Source: Phreatobacter sp. (GTDB lineage: Bacteria > Pseudomonadota > Alphaproteobacteria > Rhizobiales > Phreatobacteraceae). Taken from it: a DNA stretch of 64,000 nt. The stretch is from the NCBI RefSeq assembly GCF_016793595.1, contig NZ_JAEULY010000008.1, forward strand, positions 1-64,000. The letters run 5' to 3'. Below, piece after piece: positions 1 to 9,625 of the stretch (position 1 is its first letter; the number at the start of each line of letters is the position of its first letter). The translations under genes and the position numbers were made by a program. The notes beneath the pieces are model-generated. The model saw only the letters and a list, made by a program, of their open reading frames with translations, did no database searches and was not told the origin of the DNA.

Positions 1-162
1 CTTGAAGTTCGTGTTGACCTTGTTGAAGGCGTTGAGCGTGTTGGTGCCCATGGTGTTGACCGCGACGATGACGACGGCGGCGATGCCGGCGGCGATCAGG
101 CCGTACTCGATGGCGGTGGCGCCCGAGTTGTCCTTGGCGAAACGAGCGAGAATGGTCTTCAT
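1..162 (-). CDS. flp: Flp-family type IVb pilin (3' end beyond window)
   Basis: Major subunit of Tad/Flp pili, inserted in the inner membrane and processed before assembly. The 54 visible codons give a short basic leader, then a Gly followed by ATAIEYGLI, the usual prepilin-peptidase site with Glu at position +5. A hydrophobic helix (about residues 18-36) and a polar tail with NTLNAFNKVN follow. The family is normally 50-60 residues, so almost the whole protein is present although no stop is seen before the edge. The start is set by an AGGAG a few bases upstream (minus strand, around 166-170). The TadE/TadG-like genes on the other strand at 1276-2491 fit a Tad locus. Family assignment is firm; the exact C-terminus is not visible. 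Confidence 0.9.
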   Translation of the reverse strand, partial: MKTILARFAKDNSGATAIEYGLIAAGIAAVVIVAVNTMGTNTLNAFNKVNTNFK

Positions 163-594
163 GACTGACTCCTAGTGTCCACGTTAGCGCCTCGTCGGCG
201 TCGTCCGCCGGTGCTTGTTGCTGGCCCGTTCGAACTGTCGCGACACTAGCAGTCACCTCTTGCAGGTTCGTTAAATCGACCCCTTGATTTCGTTAAATGC
301 CGCTAGGTCTTGGACTTGGTTAATTCGCTCTTGAGCCGTGTAGTTGCTGGTTTCTGAATTGGAAACGGTGTTCGAATAGTCATTAATAGTTCAAATGAAC
401 TGGAATAAATACAAGAGTGCTAGTTGATCTTCCCTGCGTTAAGACGCTGGGATGACGAGTAGGGGGAAAGAAGATCGCGCCTCGTGCAGGGATCGAAAAA
501 GCCGTAGCGGGAAAATTGGCAATTCGTTCACCAATTTCTGGTTAGGCTGCCGCACGATTTGTCCCAGTTCCCCAAGTCCGGAGCTTGCAAGATC
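163..594. promoter_or_regulatory. Divergent intergenic region with a 10-bp direct repeat upstream of flp
   Basis: No gene was found in these 432 bases between the pilin (minus) and the secretin-domain gene (plus). TTCGTTAAAT occurs at 267-276 and again at 289-298, 22 bases start to start, which is close to two helical turns. That spacing suggests a dimeric regulator upstream of the pilin gene. The stretch 290-440 is AT-richer than its neighbours. No consensus -35/-10 pair stands out, so the promoters themselves are not assigned. Confidence 0.4.
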
Positions 595-1140
595 ATGGCG
601 GCCAAGACGATGGCGACGCTATCCGGTTTCCGGTTCTCCCTGCTGGCCGTCGGCCTTCTCGCCGGCACGGGCGCGCTCGCCAACGAGCCCCAGCTTGCCG
701 CTGCCCCGCCTTCGGCCCATCAGGCGGCCGTCGCCGACATGCTGGCCCACGGGCTGACGGTGACCATGGATCAGGCGCGCATCGTGCGCCTGCCCGCGCG
801 CGTGACGACCCTGGTCATCGGCAATCCCCTGATCGCCGACGCGACCGTGCAGAGCGGCGGCCTGATGGTGCTCACCGGCAAGAGCATCGGCTCGACCAAT
901 CTCATCGCCCTCGACCAGCGCGGCGAGCAGCTCATGTCGGTGCAGATCCGCGTCCGTCCGCAGAACGACGCCGTGGTGCAGGTTTATCGCGGCGTCGAGC
1001 GCGAGACCTATTCCTGCACGCCGAACTGCGAGCGCACAATCGCCATCGGCGACTCCAAGCCCTTCTTCGACACGGCGCTCGGCAATTCGAGATCGCGAGA
1101 CGGAGCCGCGTCCACGCGCGGGGCCGCCGCCGCCCGGTAG
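595..1140 (+). CDS. Secretin N-terminal-domain (CpaC-N-like) pilus protein
   Basis: A 181-residue exported protein resembling the N-terminal pilus-formation domain found before the secretin domain in CpaC/RcpA. Residues 1-29 form a signal peptide ending in TGALA. The domain (about 45-115) carries the typical pattern of an LTVTMDQARIVRLP strand, then VIGNPLIADA and SGGLMVLTGKSIGSTNLIALD. The tail has two Cys (SCTPNC) and an Ala/Arg-rich end. There is no secretin channel domain, so it is a stand-alone version of the module. ATG 595 is preferred over an upstream TTG at 559 because it starts the signal peptide and has GGAG 11 bases upstream. Probably periplasmic and linked to Flp pilus assembly; its precise role is inferred. 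Confidence 0.75.
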   Translation: MAAKTMATLSGFRFSLLAVGLLAGTGALANEPQLAAAPPSAHQAAVADMLAHGLTVTMDQARIVRLPARVTTLVIGNPLIADATVQSGGLMVLTGKSIGSTNLIALDQRGEQLMSVQIRVRPQNDAVVQVYRGVERETYSCTPNCERTIAIGDSKPFFDTALGNSRSRDGAASTRGAAAAR

Positions 1141-1275
1141 CGCCGCGTCCCTGCCAAGCGCGTGAAACTGCCCCGGAATCCGCGCGATCCGGGCAACGGT
1201 TCGTCAACGGGTTTCCGCTAAGACAGGCCAATGCAAAGCTCGATGGTCCATGCTCGGGACCAGGGAGGCGGGGGC

Positions 1276-1875
1276 ATGTCTGTAGCGTCATTGAACCGGT
1301 GGCGGGCCGCCGAAGCCCTGCGCAAGGTGCGCAGCGGCCTCGTGGCCCGTGGCTTCGTCCGCCCGAAGATCGTCTCGCGCTTCAACCGCGACAAGGACGG
1401 CACGGCCGCGCTGGAATTCGCCTTCGTCGCCGGCCCGTTCCTGTTCCTGCTCTTCGCCATCATCGAGGTGGCCATGGTCTTCTTCGCCGGCCAGGTTCTC
1501 GAGACGGCGACGGCCAATGCCTCGCGCCTGATCATGACCGGCCAGGCCCAGACCCAGAACTTCGACCAGACCGCCTTCAAGAACGCCGTCTGCCAGCGCA
1601 CCGACGTGTTGATGACCTGCGCCGGCATCGCCGTGGACGTCCGTACCTATGCGAGCTTCGGCGCGGCCGCGACCGGCAAGCCGACCACCGGCACGGGCGC
1701 CGTGAACTACAGCGGCATGAGCTACAATCAGGGTTCCGGCGGCGACATCGTCGTCGTCCGCGTCGTTTACGAATGGCCGGTTCTGATGCCGTCCTTCGGC
1801 CTGACCGTCGGCGACCTGCCCAACGGCAAGCGGTTGCTGATGGCGACCGCCGCCTTCCGCAACGAGCCGTTCTGA
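1276..1875 (+). CDS. TadE-like pseudopilin
   Basis: A 199-residue TadE/TadG-family protein. A basic cytoplasmic leader of about 40 residues precedes DGTAALEFAFVAGPF, the TadE signature in which a Gly-Thr-Ala is followed by a Glu five residues into one long transmembrane helix (about 45-71). The rest is a periplasmic domain with two Cys (AVCQ, MTCA) and Gly/Ser-rich stretches. TadE-type proteins are minor pseudopilins needed for Flp pilus biogenesis. ATG 1276 is chosen over one at 1231 because GGGAGG lies just upstream (1263-1267) and the shorter form begins with the basic leader. It is followed after 10 bases by a second family member, so the two are probably co-transcribed. Confidence 0.85.
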   Translation: MSVASLNRWRAAEALRKVRSGLVARGFVRPKIVSRFNRDKDGTAALEFAFVAGPFLFLLFAIIEVAMVFFAGQVLETATANASRLIMTGQAQTQNFDQTAFKNAVCQRTDVLMTCAGIAVDVRTYASFGAAATGKPTTGTGAVNYSGMSYNQGSGGDIVVVRVVYEWPVLMPSFGLTVGDLPNGKRLLMATAAFRNEPF

Positions 1876-1885
1876 GAGGCGCGCG

Positions 1886-2491
1886 ATGGGCACTGTTCGG
1901 ATCACCGCCCTGCACCGCATTGGCGACCGCGTCCGGCAATTCCTGTCGCGGGCCGGCCGTGACGAGAGCGGCATCTCCGCCGTCGAGTTCGCGCTCATCG
2001 TGCCGGTCATGTGCACGCTGTTCCTCGCCAGCGTCGAGACGACGCAAGGTCTGCAGGCCGATCGCAAGGTCTCGATCGCCGCACGCACCCTGTCGGACCT
2101 CGCCTCGCAGGCGACGATCATCGCCAATGCCGACATGACCAATATCCTGGACGCCACCGCCGACGTCCTCGCGCCGTTCCCGATGGCCAATGCGCAGGTG
2201 GTCGTCACCGGCATCCAGACCGACATCCTCGGTATCTCGCGCGTCGTGTGGAGCGACACGCGCAACGGCACGCGCTACACCTGCGGCCAGCCTATCGCGG
2301 TGCCGGCGCAGCTGAAGCCGCTGCTCGGCACGGCCGGTTTTCTGGTGCTGGCGGAGGTCAAGTACGCCTACACGCCGACCATCGCCTATCTGATCTCCGG
2401 AACGGTCACGCTGTCCGATCGGCTCTATACCCGTCCGCGCATCGGCGAGACGGTCAGCCGCACGCCGAACCAGGGCACGGGCTGCATCTGA
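1886..2491 (+). CDS. TadG/TadE-like pilus assembly protein
   Basis: A 201-residue second TadE/TadG-family protein. Arg-rich residues 1-25 lead into ESGISAVEFALIVPV, the conserved start of the single transmembrane helix (about 30-52), followed by a periplasmic region of about 150 residues with two Cys (YTCG, TGCI at the very end). It lacks the von Willebrand domain of long TadG proteins, so it is the short TadE-like kind. It sits 10 bases after the preceding tadE-like gene. Its stop codon directly abuts the stop codon of the convergent flavoprotein gene (2491/2492), leaving no room for a separate terminator. Confidence 0.8.
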   Translation: MGTVRITALHRIGDRVRQFLSRAGRDESGISAVEFALIVPVMCTLFLASVETTQGLQADRKVSIAARTLSDLASQATIIANADMTNILDATADVLAPFPMANAQVVVTGIQTDILGISRVVWSDTRNGTRYTCGQPIAVPAQLKPLLGTAGFLVLAEVKYAYTPTIAYLISGTVTLSDRLYTRPRIGETVSRTPNQGTGCI

Positions 2492-3736
2492 TCACCAGCG
2501 CTCCGTGGCGACAGGCGGCAACGTGATCCCGATATGCCGGGCCATGCCCTGTGCCGCGGCCTCGGCGGTGGCGAAGGTCGCCTGGAGCAGGTAGCCGCCC
2601 GTTGGCGCCTCCCAGTCCAGCATCTCGCCGGCGACGAATGTGCCGGGTAGCGCTCTAAGCTCGAAATCCGCGGTGACCTGATCGCGCCTTATCCCGCCGG
2701 CGCTGGAAATGGCGCGGTCCAGCGGACGCACACCCAGGATCGTCAGCGGCACGCCCTTGATCAGGGTGGCAAGGGCGAGGGGATCGCGGGGCGGTTCGGC
2801 GCTGGCTTCACGCAGGAGACTTGCGGCCTGCGGCGCGAGGCCGAGCTTCTTCTTTAGCACGCTCGACAGGGAGTCCTTGGAGCGGGCCGATGCGATCCGC
2901 ATCGCCAGCGCAGCCTCGGTCAGGTCGGGCTTGAGGTCGATGGCCAGGCGCGCCGCGCCATGGACCGCCACCTCGTCGCGCAGAGTCGCCGACAGCGCAT
3001 AGACGACGCCTCCCTCCAGCCCCTCGGCCGTGATGACGGCCTCGCCCGCCGCCGAGCGCGATCCACAACGGGCAACGATACGCTTCAGCGGGCTCCCGGC
3101 GAAGCGCGCGGCAAAATCCGCCGACCAGTCGATCTCGACGCCCATGTTCGCCGGCGCGAGCGGCCGGACGCCGATGCCGGTCCGTTCGAGAACGGGGACC
3201 CACCCGCCGTCCGAACCCATGCGCGGCCAGCTCGCTCCGCCGAGCGCCAGCAGCACGACATCGCCGGTAGCCGCTTCCGCTTCCTCCGGCCCGTCAAAGG
3301 CGAGCGAGCCGTCGGATCTGATGGCGGTGAACCGGCGGCGGAAGCGGAACGCCACACCCTGATCGCGAAGCCGGGCGAGCCAGGCGCGCAGCAGCGGCGA
3401 AGCCTTGAACGATCGGGGAAAGACCCGGCCGGATGAGCCGATGAAGGTTGCCTCGCCGAGACCTGCCACGAAGGCGCGCAGCGCCGGCGGTGGAAAGCCG
3501 TCCAGCGCCGGGGTCAGCCAGCCGCTCGCCTCGCCGTAACGGGCGAGAAAGGATGAACGAGGCTCCGAATGGGTCAGGTTGAGCCCGCCGCGGCCGGCGA
3601 GCAGGAACTTGCGGGCGGGGGAGGGCATGCGGTCATAGACCGTCACCGCAGCGCCGCCGGCCGCGAGCCTGCCGGCGACATGGAGCCCCGCCGGTCCGGC
3701 GCCGACGATCAGGGCACGCGGACGCCCGGCGCTCAT
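2492..3736 (-). CDS. HI0933/PP_4765-type NAD(P)/FAD-dependent flavoprotein
   Basis: A 414-residue flavoprotein of the HI0933-like family (TIGR03862/PP_4765 branch). The N-terminal Rossmann motif GAGPAGLHVAGRL binds FAD. DRMPSPARKFLLAGRGGLNLTHSE and, further on, LALGGASWPRMGSDG are typical of the family, and the C-terminal VAGEMLDWEAPTGGYLLQ is the second FAD-binding stretch. The substrate of this family is unknown. The start ATG overlaps the glpD stop by four bases (ATGA), so translation is probably coupled to glpD. A longer upstream reading frame exists but lies antisense-like inside glpD and is rejected as coding. Confidence 0.85.
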   Translation of the reverse strand: MSAGRPRALIVGAGPAGLHVAGRLAAGGAAVTVYDRMPSPARKFLLAGRGGLNLTHSEPRSSFLARYGEASGWLTPALDGFPPPALRAFVAGLGEATFIGSSGRVFPRSFKASPLLRAWLARLRDQGVAFRFRRRFTAIRSDGSLAFDGPEEAEAATGDVVLLALGGASWPRMGSDGGWVPVLERTGIGVRPLAPANMGVEIDWSADFAARFAGSPLKRIVARCGSRSAAGEAVITAEGLEGGVVYALSATLRDEVAVHGAARLAIDLKPDLTEAALAMRIASARSKDSLSSVLKKKLGLAPQAASLLREASAEPPRDPLALATLIKGVPLTILGVRPLDRAISSAGGIRRDQVTADFELRALPGTFVAGEMLDWEAPTGGYLLQATFATAEAAAQGMARHIGITLPPVATERW

Positions 3737-5232
3737 GCGCCCAGATGCGCCCGCACCGCGTCGCGTTCGGCTTCGCGGAGGTGCAGGCCGAGCTTGGAGC
3801 GTCGCCAGAGCACATCGTCGGCGGTCTCGGCCCATTCCTCCCGCTTCAGATAGTCGATCTCGGCCTCGGTGAGCCCCGCGCCGAAATGCTTGCCGAGATC
3901 GGCCATGGAGGTAGCCTCGCCGATGATTACCTTGGCCCGCGTGCCATAGGCGCGGGCGAGGCGGGAAGCGAGGTCCTGACCGAGGAACGGGTGGCTGCGC
4001 CACAGGCTCTCGGCGGCGGAGACCGGGCTGTCGAGCGAAATGTCGCCACCCGGCAGTGCCGCACTTGCCGTCCAGCCCGCCTTGCCGGAGAGCGCCGGCA
4101 GGTCTTCCGCAAGTTCGTCGAGCGCGCTCATGGCGAGCCGGCGATAGGTTGTGATCTTGCCGCCGAAAATGGAGAGCAGCGGCGCCTGGCCGGCCGCGCC
4201 GTCCTTGTGCAGCACGTAGTCGCGTGTTGCTTCCTGCGCGGCGGAGGCGCCGTCGTCATAGAGCGGCCGGACGCCGGAATAGGTCCACACAACGTCCGAG
4301 GGCACGATGGGCTTGGCGAAATACTCGCTCGCCGCCGCGCACAGGTATCGAATCTCGGCCTCCGTCGCCGCGACAGCGGCCGGGTCGCCCTCATAGTCCT
4401 GATCGGTCGTGCCGATCAGCGTGAAGGCATCCTCGTAGGGGATGGCGAAGATGATACGGTTGTCGGCGTTCTGAAAAATATAGGCGCGGTCGTGGTCGTA
4501 GAGCCGGGGCACGACGATGTGGGAGCCCTGAACGAGCCGAACCCGCGCCGGCGCGCGGCTCCTGGCCGGGCCGGTCAGGAAGGCTTCCACCCAGGGGCCG
4601 GCGGCATTGACCAGCGCCCGCGCGGCGATGATCTGCGTCTCGCCGGTGCGGCGGTTCTCGACGGTGACACGCCAGAGACCCTCCGCCCGTTCCGCGGCGA
4701 CAGCGCGATGGCGGGTAAGAATGGTTGCGCCGCGCATCCGCGCGTCCATGGCGTTGAGCACCACCAGCCGGGCATCGTCCACACGGCAGTCGGAATATTC
4801 AAAAGCCTTCGCATAGCCGGCTTTCAGCGGCCGCCCCGCCGTGTCCGTGCGGAGATCCAGAGTCTTCGTCGGCCAGAGCCGCTTGCGGCCGCCGAGATGG
4901 TCGTAGAGAAACAGGCCGAGCCGCAGCAGCCAGGCCGGACGCAATCCGCGATGATGCGGCAGCACGAAGCGCAGCGGCCGGATGATGTGCGGCGCGACCG
5001 CCCAGAGCACCTCACGCTCGATCAGAGCCTCGCGCACCAGCCGGAACTCGTAGTGCTCAAGATAGCGCAGGCCGCCATGGATCAGTTTCGTCGACCAGGA
5101 CGAGGTGCCGCTGGCGAGGTCGTCCTGTTCGACCAGCGTGACGGAAAGCCCCCGCCCCGCGGCATCGCGGGCGATGCCCGCGCCGTTGATGCCTCCGCCG
5201 ACCACCAGAAGGTCGACCGCTTCGCCGGCCAT
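3733..5232 (-). CDS. glpD: Glycerol-3-phosphate dehydrogenase (FAD-dependent)
   Basis: A 499-residue aerobic glycerol-3-phosphate dehydrogenase that oxidises sn-glycerol-3-phosphate to dihydroxyacetone phosphate and passes electrons to quinone at the inner membrane. Residues 12-19 are the FAD motif GGGINGAG. GTSSWSTKLIHGGLRYLE (about 42-59) and FGGKITTYRRLA near the C-terminal third are GlpD hallmarks, and the length is normal. The start at 5232 follows GAGGAA with good spacing. Divergent glpK lies across a 123-bp intergenic region, so glycerol phosphorylation and oxidation are encoded back to back. No glpR or glpF is seen here. A flavoprotein gene overlaps the 3' end. Confidence 0.95.
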   Translation of the reverse strand: MAGEAVDLLVVGGGINGAGIARDAAGRGLSVTLVEQDDLASGTSSWSTKLIHGGLRYLEHYEFRLVREALIEREVLWAVAPHIIRPLRFVLPHHRGLRPAWLLRLGLFLYDHLGGRKRLWPTKTLDLRTDTAGRPLKAGYAKAFEYSDCRVDDARLVVLNAMDARMRGATILTRHRAVAAERAEGLWRVTVENRRTGETQIIAARALVNAAGPWVEAFLTGPARSRAPARVRLVQGSHIVVPRLYDHDRAYIFQNADNRIIFAIPYEDAFTLIGTTDQDYEGDPAAVAATEAEIRYLCAAASEYFAKPIVPSDVVWTYSGVRPLYDDGASAAQEATRDYVLHKDGAAGQAPLLSIFGGKITTYRRLAMSALDELAEDLPALSGKAGWTASAALPGGDISLDSPVSAAESLWRSHPFLGQDLASRLARAYGTRAKVIIGEATSMADLGKHFGAGLTEAEIDYLKREEWAETADDVLWRRSKLGLHLREAERDAVRAHLGA

Positions 5233-5355
5233 GCGATTCCTCGGAAAAGATGCCTTGTCCGATGGGTCTGACGCCTTTTGGCTTCCGCCGCAAGGGCCGG
5301 CGATGGCAGGATGCCGGCCAAGAAGCATCGGGAAGCGCATTTCGGGGAGCAGCGC

Positions 5356-6852
<1,497 letters not shown>

Positions 6853-6858
6853 ACCGGC

Positions 6859-8283
6859 TTACATCAGGTCGAACGGCACGACCTTGCGACGGTCGGTCGG
6901 CACGCGGATCTCCCGGTCGATCGGCGGCACGGCCCGCTGGTGGCAGTTCGCGCGCTCGCAGATGCGGCAGGACACGCCGATCTTGGCGACATTGGCCTCG
7001 GCCTTGAGATCGAGGCCCTCCGAATAGACGATGTCGCCGGCATAGGAGATCTCGCAGCCGAGGCCGAAGGCATAGCGCCTGACTGGCGCGCGCCAGTGGG
7101 CGGCGCCCTTGGTCACCGCGCGAGCGAGCGAGAGATAGCGGATGCCGTCCGGCATTTCAGCGACCTGGACGAAGGTCCGGCCGGCCTGCTCGAAGGATTC
7201 GTGGACGTTCCAGAGCGGACAGGCGCCGCCGAAGCGGGCGAACTGGAAGCGCGTTGCCGAGTGCCGCTTGATGACGTTGCCGGCCCGGTCGACCTTGACG
7301 AAATAGAACGGAATGCCGCGCTGGCCGGGGCGCTGCAGCGTCGAGAGCCGGTGACAGATCTGTTCGAGGCTCGCGCCGAAGATGCGACCGAGCCAGTCGA
7401 GGTCGTGGCGCGTCTCCTTGGCCGCGGCGAGGAAGCGGCGATAGGGAAGCAGCAGGGCGCCGGCGAAATAGTTGGCGAGGGCCACCCGCGCGATGTCGCC
7501 GGCCGCCCTCGAGCGGAAGCCCGCCTGCGACACGATCCGCGCCATGGTTTCCGACTGTTCCAGCCGGGCGATGCGGTTGGCGAGCAGGAAGGCGCGGGTC
7601 GCCGAATCCAGCGAGCCGTCGAGCGCGACGACATTGGGGCCGGCCTCGTAGCGCTCCAGCACGTCGTCGCCGAGATTGGCATTGGCATCGACGTTGAGAC
7701 CGTGCCGGGCCGCGAGATAGCCGGCCAGAACCTGCAGCCGGTCGCTGGCGGCGGCGAGGCCGAGGCGCTCGGCAAGGTCCTCGCCGGCGCGGTCGAGATC
7801 GTCGACGTAGTTATCGACATAATGGAAATAGTCGCGAACTTCCTCGTAGGGGAGCAGCGCCGCTTCGCCCTCCTCGGAGGGAGGCAGGTAGGGCGTGTCG
7901 CCGGCGGCCTGCAACCGCTCGCCGAGCCGCCGGGCGGTCTGGTGCATGCGCAGAAAGGCGCGGGCGAAGGCCGGACTGTCCACCGCGACGCGCTTGAGAT
8001 CCTGAAGGCTCGGCGCGCTGTCGGAGAGCATCGGATCAGCGGCGGCCTCTCGCAGGTCGGTGACGAGACGGTCGGTATCGTCGGCCGCGAAGGTGGCGAG
8101 ATCGACGCCGAAGGTCTGGCCGAGCGCCACCAGCACGCCGGCCGTGGCCGGGCGCTGGTTGTTCTCGATCTGGTTGAGGTAGCTGACGGACAGGCCGAGG
8201 CGCTGGGCGAAGGCCGTCTGAGTGAGGCGAGCATCCTCCCTCAGGCGGCGCAGGGCGGGCCCGATGAACACCTTCCGCGACAT
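6859..8283 (-). CDS. ScfR/RamB-type short-chain fatty-acyl transcriptional regulator
   Basis: A 474-residue XRE-family regulator of the short-chain fatty acyl type (RamB, PccR, MccR relatives). Residues about 8-65 are the HTH (LREDARLTQTAFAQRLGLSVSYLNQIENNQRP). A long middle part resembles the IrrE-like domain of this family, and a C-terminal domain ends in a cysteine cluster CRICERANC followed by HQRAVPPIDR. Family members sense acyl-CoA or control glyoxylate, propionyl-CoA or methylcitrate genes. No such target lies next door, so its regulon is not visible here. The start is preceded by GGAGG. The upstream region contains a repeated TTTCGCAATTT that could be its own operator. Confidence 0.88.
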   Translation of the reverse strand: MSRKVFIGPALRRLREDARLTQTAFAQRLGLSVSYLNQIENNQRPATAGVLVALGQTFGVDLATFAADDTDRLVTDLREAAADPMLSDSAPSLQDLKRVAVDSPAFARAFLRMHQTARRLGERLQAAGDTPYLPPSEEGEAALLPYEEVRDYFHYVDNYVDDLDRAGEDLAERLGLAAASDRLQVLAGYLAARHGLNVDANANLGDDVLERYEAGPNVVALDGSLDSATRAFLLANRIARLEQSETMARIVSQAGFRSRAAGDIARVALANYFAGALLLPYRRFLAAAKETRHDLDWLGRIFGASLEQICHRLSTLQRPGQRGIPFYFVKVDRAGNVIKRHSATRFQFARFGGACPLWNVHESFEQAGRTFVQVAEMPDGIRYLSLARAVTKGAAHWRAPVRRYAFGLGCEISYAGDIVYSEGLDLKAEANVAKIGVSCRICERANCHQRAVPPIDREIRVPTDRRKVVPFDLM

Positions 8284-8360
8284 TGCATCCTCCGTAAGAC
8301 AGATGAAGGCGCGTTCGGCCTAGGTCGAACTATATCAGCCATAGGGTAGAAGTGCAAAAA

Positions 8361-8394
8361 TTTCGCAATTTCGCTGCATGGTCTTTCGCAATTT
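8361..8394. promoter_or_regulatory. Direct repeat TTTCGCAATTT, candidate ScfR operator
   Basis: TTTCGCAATTT is present at 8361-8371 and 8384-8394, 23 bases start to start, in the 192-bp region between the divergent ScfR-type and LuxR-type regulator genes. RamB/PccR-type regulators are known to bind TTTGCAA-like sequences, which these resemble. Autoregulation is an inference. Confidence 0.4.
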
Positions 8395-8475
8395 GACGAT
8401 CGCGCCCGCGGTGCTAGCCTTCGTCCCAAGCAAGATCTGCGATCAGCGGACGAACCAAGTGACAAGGAGGAAGTC

Positions 8476-9147
8476 ATGATGCCGGTCGATATGTCCGCGA
8501 ACCACCGCGAACCGCTGCGCGTTGCCGTCCACCACGCATTTCCGATCGTTGCCGAGACCCTGGAAGCGCTGGTCCGCGCCATCCAGCCGGGTGCGATCGC
8601 GTCCGATCCGTCCAAGGCGGCGCTCGTCATCGCGACGCTGGGCGAGATCGATGGTCTCGACCTGGCGCCCGATGCTCGCGTCGCGGTGCTGATCGATCAT
8701 GCCGACCGCCGCCCCGTTCAGGAAGCCCGCGCCCGCGGCGCCGTCGCCGCGCTGCCGCTGGACCTGACAGCCGATCATCTGCGGGCGGCGCTCGATGCGG
8801 TCCTCGCCGGACGCAACTGGTGGCCGGCCGTTGCCGCCGCCGATCCCGAGGGCACCATGTCCTCGTCGCGCCGTCTCGACGCGCTTTCAGGGCAGCAGTT
8901 CAAGGTTCTCGACCTGATGAGCCGCGGCCGGCTGAACAAGCAGATCGCCTATGACCTCGGAATTTCCGAGGGCACCGTGAAGTCCCACGTTTCCTCGATC
9001 CTGCGGAAGCTCGGGGTCGAGCGCCGCACCCAGGCCATCGCCACTTTCATCACCGCCCAGGATGGCGGCACGCGGATGCCGCCGCGCGCCGTCCTCGGCA
9101 CGGCCGGCGCCGCTCATCTGTCGCGCGCCACTCATGCGGCCCGCTGA
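8476..9147 (+). CDS. NarL/FixJ-family LuxR-type response regulator with degenerate receiver
   Basis: A 223-residue two-domain regulator. Residues about 15-120 have the length and alternation of a receiver domain, but the expected acidic pocket and phospho-Asp are hard to place, so phosphorylation is doubtful. Residues about 137-195 are a clear LuxR-type HTH: LSGQQFKVLDLMSRG, then NKQIAYDLGISEGTVKSHVSSIL and RKLGVERRTQAI. A strong AAGGAGGAAG precedes ATG 8476 (an adjacent in-frame ATG is at 8479). No histidine kinase is adjacent. It stands alone, with an intrinsic terminator downstream, and diverges from the ScfR-type gene. Confidence 0.82.
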   Translation: MMPVDMSANHREPLRVAVHHAFPIVAETLEALVRAIQPGAIASDPSKAALVIATLGEIDGLDLAPDARVAVLIDHADRRPVQEARARGAVAALPLDLTADHLRAALDAVLAGRNWWPAVAAADPEGTMSSSRRLDALSGQQFKVLDLMSRGRLNKQIAYDLGISEGTVKSHVSSILRKLGVERRTQAIATFITAQDGGTRMPPRAVLGTAGAAHLSRATHAAR

Positions 9148-9190
9148 GGTTCGCTTTCTCCCGAGTGCATGAAGACCTCCTGAGAAACTG

Positions 9191-9218
9191 ATGGCCGGGC
9201 GAAAGCCCGGCCATTTTT
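9191..9218 (+). terminator. Intrinsic terminator after the LuxR-type regulator
   Basis: A perfect 10-bp stem (9191-9200 with 9205-9214) closed by a GAAA tetraloop and followed by a T run. It lies 43 bases after the regulator stop codon. Confidence 0.92.
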
Positions 9219-9321
9219 CGTAATCGCCCGGTCCGGCGACAGGACCTTCCCCGATAGCAGCCGCGACACACGGGCATTAGACTGGCGGCTCGCCCATCCT
9301 GCGCATCAACGGGAGCCCGCC

Positions 9322-9612
9322 ATGACCGGCCGAATGACCCGCGTAGCCCTCGCCGCCGCCCTCGTCGTCTCGACAGCCGCCTCCGCCGTCGCGCAGGACT
9401 ATCGGGGATGGTCCTGCCGCGATCTCTGGGTCGAGCGGAACCGGATCTTCAAGGACGCCGGCTACTGCTTCAACACGCAGCGGGCGGTGCGCTATTTCGG
9501 CAATGCCGGCTGCATGTACGACCGGCAGGCCGATGTGCCGCTCTCGGCCAACCAGCGCCGGATCATCGCGGAAATCGTACGGGTCGAGCGATTCGCGGGC
9601 TGCGCCGACTGA
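9322..9612 (+). CDS. Secreted YARHG-domain protein
   Basis: A 96-residue exported protein. Residues 1-24 are a signal peptide ending ASAVA before QDYRGW. The mature part is a YARHG-type module: SCRDLWVERNRIFKDAGYCF followed by TQRAVRYFGNAGC, which keeps the LW-x-RN and F-G-N-A-G-C pattern of the domain, with four Cys likely to pair in the periplasm. Function of YARHG domains is unknown, though they are thought to act extracellularly or at the envelope. GGGAG precedes the ATG. The next gene starts 13 bases later on the same strand and encodes a peptidoglycan peptidase-like protein, hinting at a cell-envelope role. Confidence 0.75.
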   Translation: MTGRMTRVALAAALVVSTAASAVAQDYRGWSCRDLWVERNRIFKDAGYCFNTQRAVRYFGNAGCMYDRQADVPLSANQRRIIAEIVRVERFAGCAD

Positions 9613-9625
9613 GCGGACGGTTCGG

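Noticed and set aside
585..2138. Long plus-strand open frame of 517 codons over the pilus genes
   Set aside because: It is Arg/Pro/Gly-rich, has no domain, and lies out of frame with three recognised genes; a high-GC shadow.
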